From an uncultured Bacteroidales bacterium (GTDB taxonomy: Bacteria > Bacteroidota > Bacteroidia > Bacteroidales > UBA932): a stretch of 7,623 nt of DNA. Below, piece after piece: positions 1 to 6,148 of this stretch. Position 1 is the first letter of the stretch. Each line of letters opens with the position of its first letter. The stretch is from the NCBI GenBank assembly GCA_910585445.1, contig CAJUEK010000073.1:1-7623 (forward strand), read 5' to 3'. A model generated the notes under the pieces. The model was not told the origin of the DNA. It did no database searches and was given only the letters and a program-made list of their open reading frames with translations. Made by a program: the position numbers and the translations under genes.

Positions 1-5
1 CAAAA

Positions 6-29
6 GTAGCCAGGATCAATCCCGGCTAC
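6..29 (-). terminator. Strong hairpin, possible terminator at the left edge
   Basis: GTAGCC (6-11) pairs with GGCTAC (24-29), and inside it GGAT (13-16) pairs with ATCC (19-22), with a single A/C mismatch between the two helices. Read on the minus strand the stem is followed by TTTTG (5-1), as in an intrinsic terminator, though the T-run is short and the window ends there. It could be a back-up stop for read-through of the minus-strand operon, or the end of another transcript. The fold is seen directly; the function is inferred. Confidence 0.4.
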
Positions 30-46
30 AATATGCATTTCTTCGG

Positions 47-65
47 AGGCTTACTAATAAAGCCT
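47..65. repeat. Short inverted repeat (hairpin)
   Basis: AGGCTT (47-52) and AAGCCT (60-65) are perfectly complementary across a 7-nt loop. No T-run follows on either strand, so it is not a clear terminator. It is one of several hairpins in the first 230 bases, a stretch without a credible ORF. Confidence 0.35.
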
Positions 66-108
66 GGTCGGATTTCTTGTGTGTATGTAGGTGATGATAT
101 AAAAATGA

Positions 109-223
109 GGCTGACTAAAAAGTCAGAATAACTCTCTGAGAATTCAATATTTGGGAACCAGGTCGAGGTTGACCACACCGAAAAACAAGAAAAAAGGGCT
201 TGACTAATACTTTTTAGTCAGCC
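109..223. repeat. 15-bp perfect inverted repeat pair
   Basis: GGCTGACTAAAAAGT at 109-123 is the exact reverse complement of 209-223. The left copy also folds on itself (CTGACT 111-116 with AGTCAG 121-126, loop AAAA). The right copy forms most of the minus-strand terminator stem. The copies lie 85 nt apart. In a read-through transcript they could pair with each other instead of folding locally, or the left copy may be a decayed duplicate of the terminator. Confidence 0.6.
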
Positions 224-225
224 CC
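190..225 (-). terminator. Intrinsic terminator of the minus-strand operon
   Basis: On the minus strand GGGC-TGACTAA (224-221, 220-214) pairs with TTAGTCA-GCCC (207-201, 199-196). There is a 6-nt loop (213-208) and one bulged A opposite position 200. A TTTTTTC run (195 down to 190 and beyond) follows directly. It begins 13 nt beyond the stop codon of the DUF6941-like gene, the last minus-strand gene, where a rho-independent terminator is expected. Confidence 0.8.
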
Positions 226-237
226 GTAAAATTATTG

Positions 238-624
238 TCACTTATTCTCGACTATCAATAATTCAGAAGTCTCTTTGAAGTAATCATTAATTGATAAAAT
301 GACTGTGTATTTCCCTGGAATATTAAATTGTAAATTATTCCAATTGACAACGATATCCAATGTAGATGTTTTTGAGTCTTTTGGAGCTGGCTCAATTGAA
401 GTTTTGACTATTGGTGTTATGTCATTGCCAAATGGGTCTACAATCCGGCATTCAATGGTACCCAGGATTTCTTTTTCAGATACTAATTTGGCAACAAATG
501 AGATATTCGCTTTGTAAACAAAAGGGAAAGTATCGGAACAAATCTGATTGAAAGTCCCGACGATCGTGATTTTTCCAGAAACATTTTGTGCATAATCGCA
601 CAATGTAAATATGATAGTTTTCAT
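238..624 (-). CDS. DUF6941-like protein (128 aa)
   Basis: The N-terminus reads IIFTLCDYAQNVSGKITIVGTFNQI, then a TFPF motif, then strand-rich sequence with the phrase IVDPFGNDI (about residues 61-69) and a late GKYTVILSIND stretch (about 103-113). This order (a 'cDya' start, G-K-ixixG-xF, a late FP, 'v-D-P-xG') fits the DUF6941 family as I remember it: small beta-sandwich-like proteins of unknown function. There is no signal peptide or membrane segment, so it is probably cytoplasmic. The ATG shares one base with the preceding gene's stop (TAATG), which implies translational coupling and fixes the start. It is the last gene before the terminator at 190-225 and is visibly AT-rich. Family membership is moderately sure; the molecular role is unknown. 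Confidence 0.75.
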   Translation of the reverse strand: MKTIIFTLCDYAQNVSGKITIVGTFNQICSDTFPFVYKANISFVAKLVSEKEILGTIECRIVDPFGNDITPIVKTSIEPAPKDSKTSTLDIVVNWNNLQFNIPGKYTVILSINDYFKETSELLIVENK

Positions 625-1043
625 TATTCAATAGATTTATTTGCAGTATAGCCAAGTTTTTTCAACAGATTTTGTAATGGTGTTTTTACTGTTGCTATTG
701 CATGTTTCGTGCTAAATAATGATGCCCCGTGTCGGCCACTGACGCCTTCTTTAACTTCGGGTACAATTTTAGCCTTGGAATCAATATATACACTTATTGC
801 GTCAGCTGTAAGACAATCTCCATCATTTCTGTGATAGTGTTTTGTCGCATCCTTTATATTCTCGTCATCAGGTATAGGCGAAGATTCAATAACGGTAATT
901 GAACTGTTGCGGTCACAACTATATAGCCTCATTGTAATGTTTGTGTCCGGATGCTTTTTCAGACATTTGAATTCTAATCTTCGTGTTTGTCCTTTTGTGG
1001 CATTGCCTTCGATAGTATCTCCTATATTGTTAAATGTCGCCAT
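624..1043 (-). CDS. Hypothetical protein (139 aa), middle gene of coupled cassette
   Basis: I do not recognise this protein. It opens with MATFNNIGDTIEG, is polar and strand-like through about residue 90 (LEFKCLKK, NITMRLYSC, DAISVYID), and ends in a basic, probably helical tail (ATVKTPLQNLLKKLGYTANK). It has three cysteines (27, 43, 77) without a metal-site spacing, and no signal peptide or membrane helix. Its ATG lies inside the preceding gene (14-nt overlap, ATGGCGACATTTAA) and its TAA overlaps the next ATG by one base. The three genes are therefore very likely translated as a coupled unit and their products may act together. Base composition is AT-rich like its neighbours and unlike the primase gene. 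Confidence 0.7.
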   Translation of the reverse strand: MATFNNIGDTIEGNATKGQTRRLEFKCLKKHPDTNITMRLYSCDRNSSITVIESSPIPDDENIKDATKHYHRNDGDCLTADAISVYIDSKAKIVPEVKEGVSGRHGASLFSTKHAIATVKTPLQNLLKKLGYTANKSIE

Positions 1044-1554
1044 TATTATTTTCTAACTGTAGCAATAACTTATCTAACTGATTAGATTTAAAAGAAAACA
1101 GAGAAGACAAATCTTCCGAATTTGTTACATCTTTTATATGTGGGATTAATTTTAAAACTAATTCCAATTCTTCTTTAGTCGGAATGATGTCATTGCTGAT
1201 CACATATTCAGATTCATGTTCGTTAAGCTCTTTGTCAAACTCATCTTCTGTGATTATTCTGTCAAGAAGTTCAGAATATAGCTTGAAATAATTTCGTTCA
1301 ATAGTTCTGTTGTTTATTGCCCGAATTAAGAGTGATACTGCTTTGTCGAATTCGAATAGCTTGCCTGTAATTCTTTCTGAGAAAGTATAGCAGGATGAAA
1401 TCCCGGCAAAGATTGTATGTCCCTTAGTAAAATTATGTTTTCCTATGATGTTCAAATCTCCGTTATTGAACGTAAACATAGAGACGTTTTCTCCACTATT
1501 TGATGTGGGATTGACGTCAGGAAAACTTATTTCATTATTTATCGTAATTTCCAT
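1030..1554 (-). CDS. Hypothetical protein (174 aa), first gene of coupled cassette
   Basis: The start is placed at the ATG of MEITINNEISFPD. The open frame runs 35 codons further upstream only from a TTG, and those codons translate the promoter repeats, so the longer form is rejected. The N-terminal half is strand-rich (MFTFNNGDLNIIG, GHTIFAGISSCYTF). The C-terminal half is helical and acidic (LYSELLDRIITEDEFDKELNE, TKEELELVLKLIPHIKDV, NQLDKLLLQLENN). The segment GISSCYTFSERITGKL (residues 51-66) resembles GISHSYFEFNESKSGKL in the 81-aa protein just upstream, so the two may be paralogues. A perfect-spacing promoter lies 7 nt before the ATG, which suggests a very short or absent leader. I cannot assign a function; cargo of a mobile element is an inference from position and composition. 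Confidence 0.7.
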   Translation of the reverse strand: MEITINNEISFPDVNPTSNSGENVSMFTFNNGDLNIIGKHNFTKGHTIFAGISSCYTFSERITGKLFEFDKAVSLLIRAINNRTIERNYFKLYSELLDRIITEDEFDKELNEHESEYVISNDIIPTKEELELVLKLIPHIKDVTNSEDLSSLFSFKSNQLDKLLLQLENNNGDI

Positions 1555-1560
1555 ACTTCG

Positions 1561-1591
1561 CAAAATTATGCAAAATCTTACAGTTTCCAAA
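1561..1591 (-). promoter_or_regulatory. Bacteroidetes-type promoter for the three-gene cassette
   Basis: On the minus strand TTTG (1591-1588), then exactly 19 nt, then TAATTTTG (1568-1561) match the known Bacteroidetes primary sigma consensus TTTG-N19-TAnnTTTG. The ATG of the 174-aa gene begins 7 nt later, so transcription would start at or a few bases from the start codon, giving a leaderless or nearly leaderless message. The sequence match is direct; use as a promoter is inferred. Confidence 0.55.
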
Positions 1592-1607
1592 TATTTTTGT
1601 CCTTTAC

Positions 1608-1643
1608 TGTAAAACAAAAGTATTATGGTGTAAAACAAAAGTA
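1608..1643. repeat. 15-bp direct repeat, period 21, upstream of the cassette
   Basis: TGTAAAACAAAAGTA occurs at 1608-1622 and again at 1629-1643, a 21-bp offset, or two helical turns. On the minus strand each copy reads TACTTTTGTTTTACA and contains the -7-like box TACTTTTG. Two identical sites on one face of the helix are typical of binding sites for a dimeric regulator. They sit just upstream of the consensus promoter at 1561-1591 and inside the gap between the 81-aa and 174-aa genes. Confidence 0.55.
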
Positions 1644-1651
1644 GTGCAAAA

Positions 1652-1897
1652 TTAGACAATTGTCAGTGATATAATGCTTGAAGCATGTGCGTTTTCAGAT
1701 AACGTTAATCCTTTTGTAAAAAGCTTTATGGCATTTGATAAATCAAGCCCGACCATGCTGAAATCAGAAAATATTGCTGTTCTATCAGCTAATTTTCCTG
1801 ATTTGGATTCGTTGAATTCAAAATAGGAGTGGGATATTCCAAGAATACTCCCGGCTCCTATCAGGAATGATAATTCTGGAAAAAGGAAATCAGTCAT
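1652..1897 (-). CDS. Hypothetical small protein (81 aa)
   Basis: The chosen start is ATG in MTDFLFPELSF because GAGGAAG (minus strand, 1913-1907) lies 9 nt upstream, a clear ribosome binding site. An in-frame ATG at 1915 and a TTG at 1948 are possible but less likely. The N-terminus is hydrophobic (FLFPELSFLIGAGSILGI), too short and interrupted for a sure membrane helix. The remainder includes YFEFNESKSGKL (25-36) and LDLSNAIKLFTKGL (51-64), resembling a segment of the 174-aa protein encoded next. This protein may be a short paralogue or a truncated copy. A box TAGTTTTG at 1966-1959 could be part of its own promoter, but no TTTG is found at the right distance. Function unknown. Confidence 0.6.
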   Translation of the reverse strand: MTDFLFPELSFLIGAGSILGISHSYFEFNESKSGKLADRTAIFSDFSMVGLDLSNAIKLFTKGLTLSENAHASSIISLTIV

Positions 1898-1963
1898 TGT
1901 GTTATACTTCCTCATGATTATTATCTTCAAATTAACTTTGCGTAACAATTAATTACTGCAAAA

Positions 1964-2260
1964 CTACACAAAATACCGCTCAAACTCTTCTTCAGTGAAA
2001 TCCCTGCGGATTTTAGTGGCGGATTCATTGAAGTCGATATTGATATTCCCATCTATGTACAATATGCAGATGACGCCGATTACGACCGGGATGTTCTGCT
2101 CCGGCACGCCTGCCAGGTAGTCCATCCATTCCCTTGCAGGGAATCTGTTTATCCACTGGGAATACGCATCCGACTGCGCTGCTATATATTGGGCATATCT
2201 GATGCGGAATGCAAAAATTTGACGCGGTGTATATAAAAGGTATGCAGAGTAATCCGGCAT
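1964..2260 (-). CDS. Hypothetical protein downstream of primase (98 aa)
   Basis: Not recognised. The sequence is aromatic-rich at the start (MPDYSAYLLYTPRQIFAFRIRYAQYIAAQ), with a short hydrophobic stretch IPVVIGVICILYID (about residues 57-70) and an acidic-amphipathic end (TKIRRDFTEEEFERYFV). It is likely a small helical protein; the hydrophobic stretch is borderline for a membrane helix. The ATG lies 8 nt after the primase stop, with AGGATGG just upstream as a plausible ribosome binding site, so it is in the same transcript. Its base composition resembles the primase gene, not the AT-rich genes that follow. Position suggests a replication accessory or late-operon small protein; that is only context. 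Confidence 0.6.
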   Translation of the reverse strand: MPDYSAYLLYTPRQIFAFRIRYAQYIAAQSDAYSQWINRFPAREWMDYLAGVPEQNIPVVIGVICILYIDGNINIDFNESATKIRRDFTEEEFERYFV

Positions 2261-2268
2261 TGGCCATC

Positions 2269-5200
2269 CTATGAATCAATATCTATTGTGCTGAACATGT
2301 CAGGCGTCTTATGCTGCTCGTAATAGTCAGGTTCACCTATCGTGAAATATTCTTTCCCGTTGCGCTTGATGTCGGTTTGTGGCCGTCCGTCTTTGTCTGT
2401 GCTCCGATATGCTCCGGTATAAGGGTTATAACATTCCGGATTGAATATATAATCACGGAATTTGCAATAATACTTCAGTTTGTTCTTGAAAGATTGTGGC
2501 GTATAGAACTTTCGTTTGTCATTCCCCACATATGAAAGCAGACTTTCATAAACATCCTTGCGCAGTAGTTCCTGATTGAGATGCTCTTCGTCGGAAAAAT
2601 ATTCGTCTGCCCAAAGGATGAACTCCTCTCCGATGTCCTGCCTCAGCTTGCGTTGCTCAAGACGCTCTCCAGGAGCCGGAACATATCCGAAACGAAAATA
2701 AATCTGTACGCATTGTGCAACAAGATTCCAGAACAAGTCCCATTGTTCATTGTCCCATTCATCAAAGAACAAAAGTCCGAAATCATCGGATGGTTTGTGC
2801 GTGTCGTTATAGAAATCACTGAAAGCAATTGGCCACTGTCTGTCAACGAAGCTGGAACCGATGCCTCCTATTGCGTGATTGGTTGTAAGATATATTTTGG
2901 GCGATACCGAGAATGGCAAAGTATATCCTTTCTCACCTTTAGGATTGACTGGCCAGTCTCCGGTGATAAGCCCGAAAAGCATCTCGAAATCAAAGTCTTT
3001 CATTGCGTCATCAATGAAAACTACCTTGGTTTTTTCATTGACTCCGTCCCAGGTGAACTGGTTGTTGCTTCTGGCAGACAGCTCTTTACCATTATAATAT
3101 TTTGAAGTCGTGGCCATTTTTACAGCCTCTCCCAGCAATGATTTGCCGGAGCGTCCATTGGACACCCCGACTTCAGATTGCTTGCCGTCCATTCCGACAA
3201 CGGCCTTGCTGCAGGATTTGTCTTTGGATGTCGCGACCAAGAATCCGAATGCCGCAAGCTTACTTATCAGATGCTGTGCGTTTTCATTAAGCTCCGCTTC
3301 TTCCGCTTCTTCTTTTCTCCACGTGAAATTGCTGGTGTTCTCAAGAAACTTAAGGAAATGGCATTTTTCGCCTGTAGGAGTAATTTCATACAAATAGGCT
3401 TCACCGGTATGCTTTACGTTGATGAGAGATGGTAACTGCTGGGGATCATATGATTTTTTCTTCTGTTCTTCCCAAATGAGTTCATGAAGTTGCGGATAAT
3501 CTTGGACACAGATAGAGTCAGCCGTAATATTCCACCATTTCGTCCTGAAATAGAAACGCTGCACACCACGCACGGAAACGGAAAAATTAGGGTTGTAAAA
3601 TGCCAGCATAGTCATCATTGCCGGACCGAAATATTGGTTCCCTCCTTTCAAAAGCATTTCGAGAATATCTTTTGAAAGGCAGTCTTTTGTAAAGTCCTTG
3701 ACGAAGTCACCGATTTCCCAATGGCGTACAGTCCTTACGATTGGCTTTTCTATATGTATGAAATCGAATTCCCCGTCAGGGCGCTTGTATCTGTAGAACC
3801 CCCTATTTTCAAGGAATGACTTACATCCTACATAGCAGAAATAGCAGTCTGAATCTTTCCCGTCCTTTTTTGTGCTCTTTTTCCAGAACTGCTCCTCTGC
3901 TTCCACCGGCTGCGCGCTTTCCAGCTCACCTGATGCCGTGAACCTATATTTTCGTTTGCCGAAAGTAAATTCTGGAAGTTCTTTCAACTGCTCATAATAC
4001 CTTTGGCAAAATTCTTTGCTGTTGTTCAACTTCCAAATGTCCATTATTTTGCCGTCAGTAGCGGTTGTTATTTTATGCAACTGGACATATCGGCCGGCCA
4101 TCTGCTTTTCGTTCTTTGCTTGCTCGATGTCTTTTTTCAGTTCATCTTCTTTCCCCTTGAGCGTGTTTGCCAGCAGGTCGTCTACTCCTTTGTCATCAGC
4201 CTTGTTTTTCAGGACGTATCCGAAGTATAATTCAACATACAGCTCTCTGTTTTTTAGTTTGTTGAAATACTCCTTGTAATTTTTGACTGCATAAAAGAAA
4301 TTCTTGGGACGCCTGTCTATGGGGTCATCAACTTTAATGTGGTTCGTGAGGTCAAAACAATCGCTGTCCAACAGAAAAATGACCTCTTTCACGTGGCAGG
4401 CCTCAATGATTTTTACTATGTCTTCCGGAAGTGTCCCCTTATACCCGAGATTTTGTATGCCGCTTATGGCGATGCTGTCCAAGCCGTGTTTGCAGGCTTT
4501 TTCCGCTTTTTTCTCTCCTTCTTGGATGTATAGCACGGGTATCTCTTTCTGTGCCTGATATAATGTCCTTATTTTCTGAGGAATATAAATGAATGTCGGA
4601 GCACCGGCCGGGGACTTGTATTTCATGGCGCGTCCGGTTCTGTCAAGATGTTCTGACGGATACTGGAAACGGATTCTGTAATATGTGCGTTCTGTGGATG
4701 ACTTGTCGTTATCCAATGTGTATTTCACAGGGTGCCCGTCCAAATCATAATAATGTATTACTGCATCATCTCCATTGGTTACAATCTGCCCCTTGTTGTC
4801 AATTGTGCCTGGTGTAAATGTGGCTTGTTTGAATTTGCTGTGACTGTCGTTTATGTCGTTGACTGTTGCGGTGACATCTTTTTCCGTCAGCCCTGAGCCC
4901 TCCAGCATCCGTTTGCAGAAAGTGCCTTTCTTTTGGGAATTGCATTTTTCACCGGAATATCTTGCAGGCTCATCATATTCGACGACCACTCCGTAATAGC
5001 TTGCAAGCCATTCTAAGGCTTCCGGGTAAGACTTTCGTTGTCCTTTCATCAGATAGTCAATCGGTTTCTTGCCTGACAGGTCGTTACAGTTGAAGCATTT
5101 GAATATCTTTTTCCCGGGGGTGATTATTAAGGAGTGTTCGGCCCCGCAAAGGGGACAAGCCGTTTTGTAGCTTGCCCCCTCTTTGCGGGGTTCCGGTGTG

Positions 5201-5286
5201 AATGACGTAATGATATGCAAGAGATCGAGCGGATCGCGCTCAGACCTTTCTATAATACTGTCGACACATTCTTTACGGATTCTCAT
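2269..5286 (-). CDS. Primase-helicase: zinc ribbon, TOPRIM and SF3 helicase (1005 aa)
   Basis: This large protein should prime and unwind DNA at the element's own origin. A DnaG-like zinc ribbon is visible at C44-x2-C47 and C64-x2-C67. A TOPRIM-type domain (DUF3854-like) follows at about 245-310, with the catalytic glutamate in QEGEKK (E256) and the metal-binding LLDSD (D307, D309). The C-terminal part is a superfamily 3 helicase of the phage/plasmid D5 type: Walker A GRSGKS (711-716), Walker B VVFIDD (755-760), sensor-1 KIYLTTN (797-803), and a likely arginine finger in VDRQW (R816). A winged-helix-like tail covers about 900-950. An unexplained cysteine cluster C481-x2-C484-x3-C488 sits between the halves. 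The gene is intact, begins 8 nt after the preceding stop and has no competing start. It is the best functional call in the window and marks a self-replicating prophage, satellite or ICE-type element. Confidence 0.92.
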   Translation of the reverse strand: MRIRKECVDSIIERSERDPLDLLHIITSFTPEPRKEGASYKTACPLCGAEHSLIITPGKKIFKCFNCNDLSGKKPIDYLMKGQRKSYPEALEWLASYYGVVVEYDEPARYSGEKCNSQKKGTFCKRMLEGSGLTEKDVTATVNDINDSHSKFKQATFTPGTIDNKGQIVTNGDDAVIHYYDLDGHPVKYTLDNDKSSTERTYYRIRFQYPSEHLDRTGRAMKYKSPAGAPTFIYIPQKIRTLYQAQKEIPVLYIQEGEKKAEKACKHGLDSIAISGIQNLGYKGTLPEDIVKIIEACHVKEVIFLLDSDCFDLTNHIKVDDPIDRRPKNFFYAVKNYKEYFNKLKNRELYVELYFGYVLKNKADDKGVDDLLANTLKGKEDELKKDIEQAKNEKQMAGRYVQLHKITTATDGKIMDIWKLNNSKEFCQRYYEQLKELPEFTFGKRKYRFTASGELESAQPVEAEEQFWKKSTKKDGKDSDCYFCYVGCKSFLENRGFYRYKRPDGEFDFIHIEKPIVRTVRHWEIGDFVKDFTKDCLSKDILEMLLKGGNQYFGPAMMTMLAFYNPNFSVSVRGVQRFYFRTKWWNITADSICVQDYPQLHELIWEEQKKKSYDPQQLPSLINVKHTGEAYLYEITPTGEKCHFLKFLENTSNFTWRKEEAEEAELNENAQHLISKLAAFGFLVATSKDKSCSKAVVGMDGKQSEVGVSNGRSGKSLLGEAVKMATTSKYYNGKELSARSNNQFTWDGVNEKTKVVFIDDAMKDFDFEMLFGLITGDWPVNPKGEKGYTLPFSVSPKIYLTTNHAIGGIGSSFVDRQWPIAFSDFYNDTHKPSDDFGLLFFDEWDNEQWDLFWNLVAQCVQIYFRFGYVPAPGERLEQRKLRQDIGEEFILWADEYFSDEEHLNQELLRKDVYESLLSYVGNDKRKFYTPQSFKNKLKYYCKFRDYIFNPECYNPYTGAYRSTDKDGRPQTDIKRNGKEYFTIGEPDYYEQHKTPDMFSTIDIDS

Positions 5287-5294
5287 GGTTGCCG

Positions 5295-5498
5295 CTAATT
5301 ATTGTTATTCAATATCTCGATCATTTCAATAAGCGTAAGGACTTCAGCTTGTTTGCAGCCTAATGCTTTTATGCTTTCGGACTTTGCCCAGTCTGACATC
5401 CCTGAATGTTTGCAGGCTTCAATATCAGATTCAATTGTTTTGTCATACAGCAGAAGTGCATTTTGTATGATATTCAAATGTTTCTTTGACATTTCCAT
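5295..5498 (-). CDS. Small helical protein upstream of primase (67 aa)
   Basis: Not recognised. The protein is predicted almost entirely helical (KKHLNIIQNALLLYDKTIESDIEA, then KSESIKALGCKQAEVLTLIEMIEILNNNN), with leucine/isoleucine spacing suggestive of a coiled coil or a small helical bundle. Two starts two codons apart are possible (MEM or MSK); the first is used. The sequence GGAGAAAAG, inside the end of the upstream LuxR-like gene, may serve as ribosome binding site. It lies 11 nt after that gene and 8 nt before the primase, so all are one operon. A helper of replication or a regulator is plausible from position only. Confidence 0.6.
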   Translation of the reverse strand: MEMSKKHLNIIQNALLLYDKTIESDIEACKHSGMSDWAKSESIKALGCKQAEVLTLIEMIEILNNNN

Positions 5499-5509
5499 AG
5501 TTCCATGTT

Positions 5510-5914
5510 TTAATCTTTTCTCCGCTGTGCTCGTTCGATCCTTGCCGTTCTCGTTCCGGATGGCTTCAGTGCAAGATCCTGCTGTAAGGTTTGAGGAAGC
5601 ATTATTAATAGGAGCATGATTCCGATTGCTGTGTCGCGTATCCGTTTGAAAGGCGAAGCGGAGCTGTCAACTCCGAAAAACCTGCAAAACCACCACGCTG
5701 ACAGCTCGCTTGCCTTGTTTAAATGTATTTTCACGTACACATTTCTTGCTATGTTTTCTACAGTGTGCACAGAGATTGGGGCTCCTCCGTAAAGTTTTAC
5801 CAACATGTCCGGTATTTCCTTTTTGGATGCGCCCCAGGCCAAAAGCTCTGCAACCTGATGTTCTCTACGAGAAAGAATCCTGGACTCATTCTCCCCAAAT
5901 GTCGGTAATCCCAT
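5510..5914 (-). CDS. LuxR-type HTH regulator with C-terminal membrane segment (134 aa)
   Basis: A LuxR/GerE-type DNA-binding domain spans about residues 14-75: LSRREHQVAELLAWGASKKEIPDMLV, then ISVHTVENIARNVYVKIHLNKASEL, with the usual 'LSxRExxVxxLxAxGxSxKEIAxxL...SxxTVxxHxxNIxxKL' layout. In place of a receiver or ligand domain, the helix-turn-helix is followed by a hydrophobic stretch TAIGIMLLLIMLP (about 95-107) and a very basic tail (RTARIERAQRRKD). The protein may therefore be held at the membrane. The ATG of MGLPTFG is chosen; a TTG seven codons upstream is the alternative. Either way it overlaps the Cro-like gene (29 nt with the ATG), so the two are translationally linked. It is likely an early regulator of the replication operon. 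Confidence 0.75.
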   Translation of the reverse strand: MGLPTFGENESRILSRREHQVAELLAWGASKKEIPDMLVKLYGGAPISVHTVENIARNVYVKIHLNKASELSAWWFCRFFGVDSSASPFKRIRDTAIGIMLLLIMLPQTLQQDLALKPSGTRTARIERAQRRKD

Positions 5915-6107
5915 ATTTCTTGAATATGCGCTCAACTTCCAGCCCTTCTGAGAATGTCGGTTCGCATTTGCCTTTGAGACGGTAATAAAATGATGACGGA
6001 TATCGTACTCCGAAGACTTCCATAAGCTGGGCCCTTACTTCTTTTGCAAGGGAAACCGGGACTTGATCCCAACCTTTTTTGAATGAAAAAGACTTGCTCA
6101 TAGTCAT
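5886..6107 (-). CDS. Small Cro-like regulator (73 aa)
   Basis: The protein reads SLAKEVRAQLMEVFGVRYPSSFYYRLKGKCEPTFSEGLEVERIFKKYGITDIWGE. The pattern 'xxFYxRLxGKxxPTxxExxxIExIFxxYGIxxIWG' is one I associate with short phage-type regulators of Bacteroidales, with a helix-turn-helix around residues 25-50. I infer that it binds the operators in 6108-6297. The start is ATG in MTMSKSF, preceded by an A-rich stretch and no clear Shine-Dalgarno. An upstream in-frame GTG at 6140 falls inside an operator-like dyad and is rejected. It is the first gene of the minus-strand operon, facing the XRE repressor gene, the position of cro in phage switches. Confidence 0.65.
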   Translation of the reverse strand: MTMSKSFSFKKGWDQVPVSLAKEVRAQLMEVFGVRYPSSFYYRLKGKCEPTFSEGLEVERIFKKYGITDIWGE

Positions 6108-6117
6108 TTTTTTGCTA

Positions 6118-6148
6118 TTTGGTATTGTATTACTGTGCACTACTTTTG
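6118..6148 (+). promoter_or_regulatory. Bacteroidetes-type promoter pointing to the XRE gene
   Basis: TTTG (6118-6121), then exactly 19 nt, then TACTTTTG (6141-6148) match the Bacteroidetes promoter consensus on the plus strand. A transcript from here would start near 6153 and carry a leader of about 145 nt before the XRE ATG. The -33 box lies 11 nt upstream of the Cro-like gene's start codon, so its use would conflict with minus-strand transcription. A second box TAAATTTG at 6276-6283 could serve a shorter leader but lacks a TTTG at the right spacing. Confidence 0.5.

Noticed and set aside
1030..1659. 209-aa version of the 174-aa protein starting at TTG 1659 with a hydrophobic N-terminus
   Set aside because: The extra 35 residues are a translation of the promoter and its 21-bp repeats. 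An ATG without that extension exists, and the apparent signal-like start is an artefact of AT-rich DNA.
2025..2279. Minus-strand frame overlapping the 98-aa gene and the primase end
   Set aside because: It is an alternative frame starting inside the primase gene; the 98-aa frame has a better ribosome binding site and composition.
2581..3105. 174-codon plus-strand open frame opposite the primase gene
   Set aside because: The minus-strand frame encodes the helicase motifs (Walker A, Walker B, sensor 1); the plus frame shows no domain and no ribosome binding site.
5302..5619. Plus-strand open frames opposite the LuxR-like and 67-aa genes
   Set aside because: They are antisense to genes with recognisable HTH motif and operon spacing, and their products are Ser/Phe/Cys-rich as typical of antisense frames.
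5886..6140. 84-aa version of the Cro-like protein starting at GTG 6140
   Set aside because: The start falls inside the operator-like dyad at 6139-6152, and the added residues do not resemble the regulator pattern.
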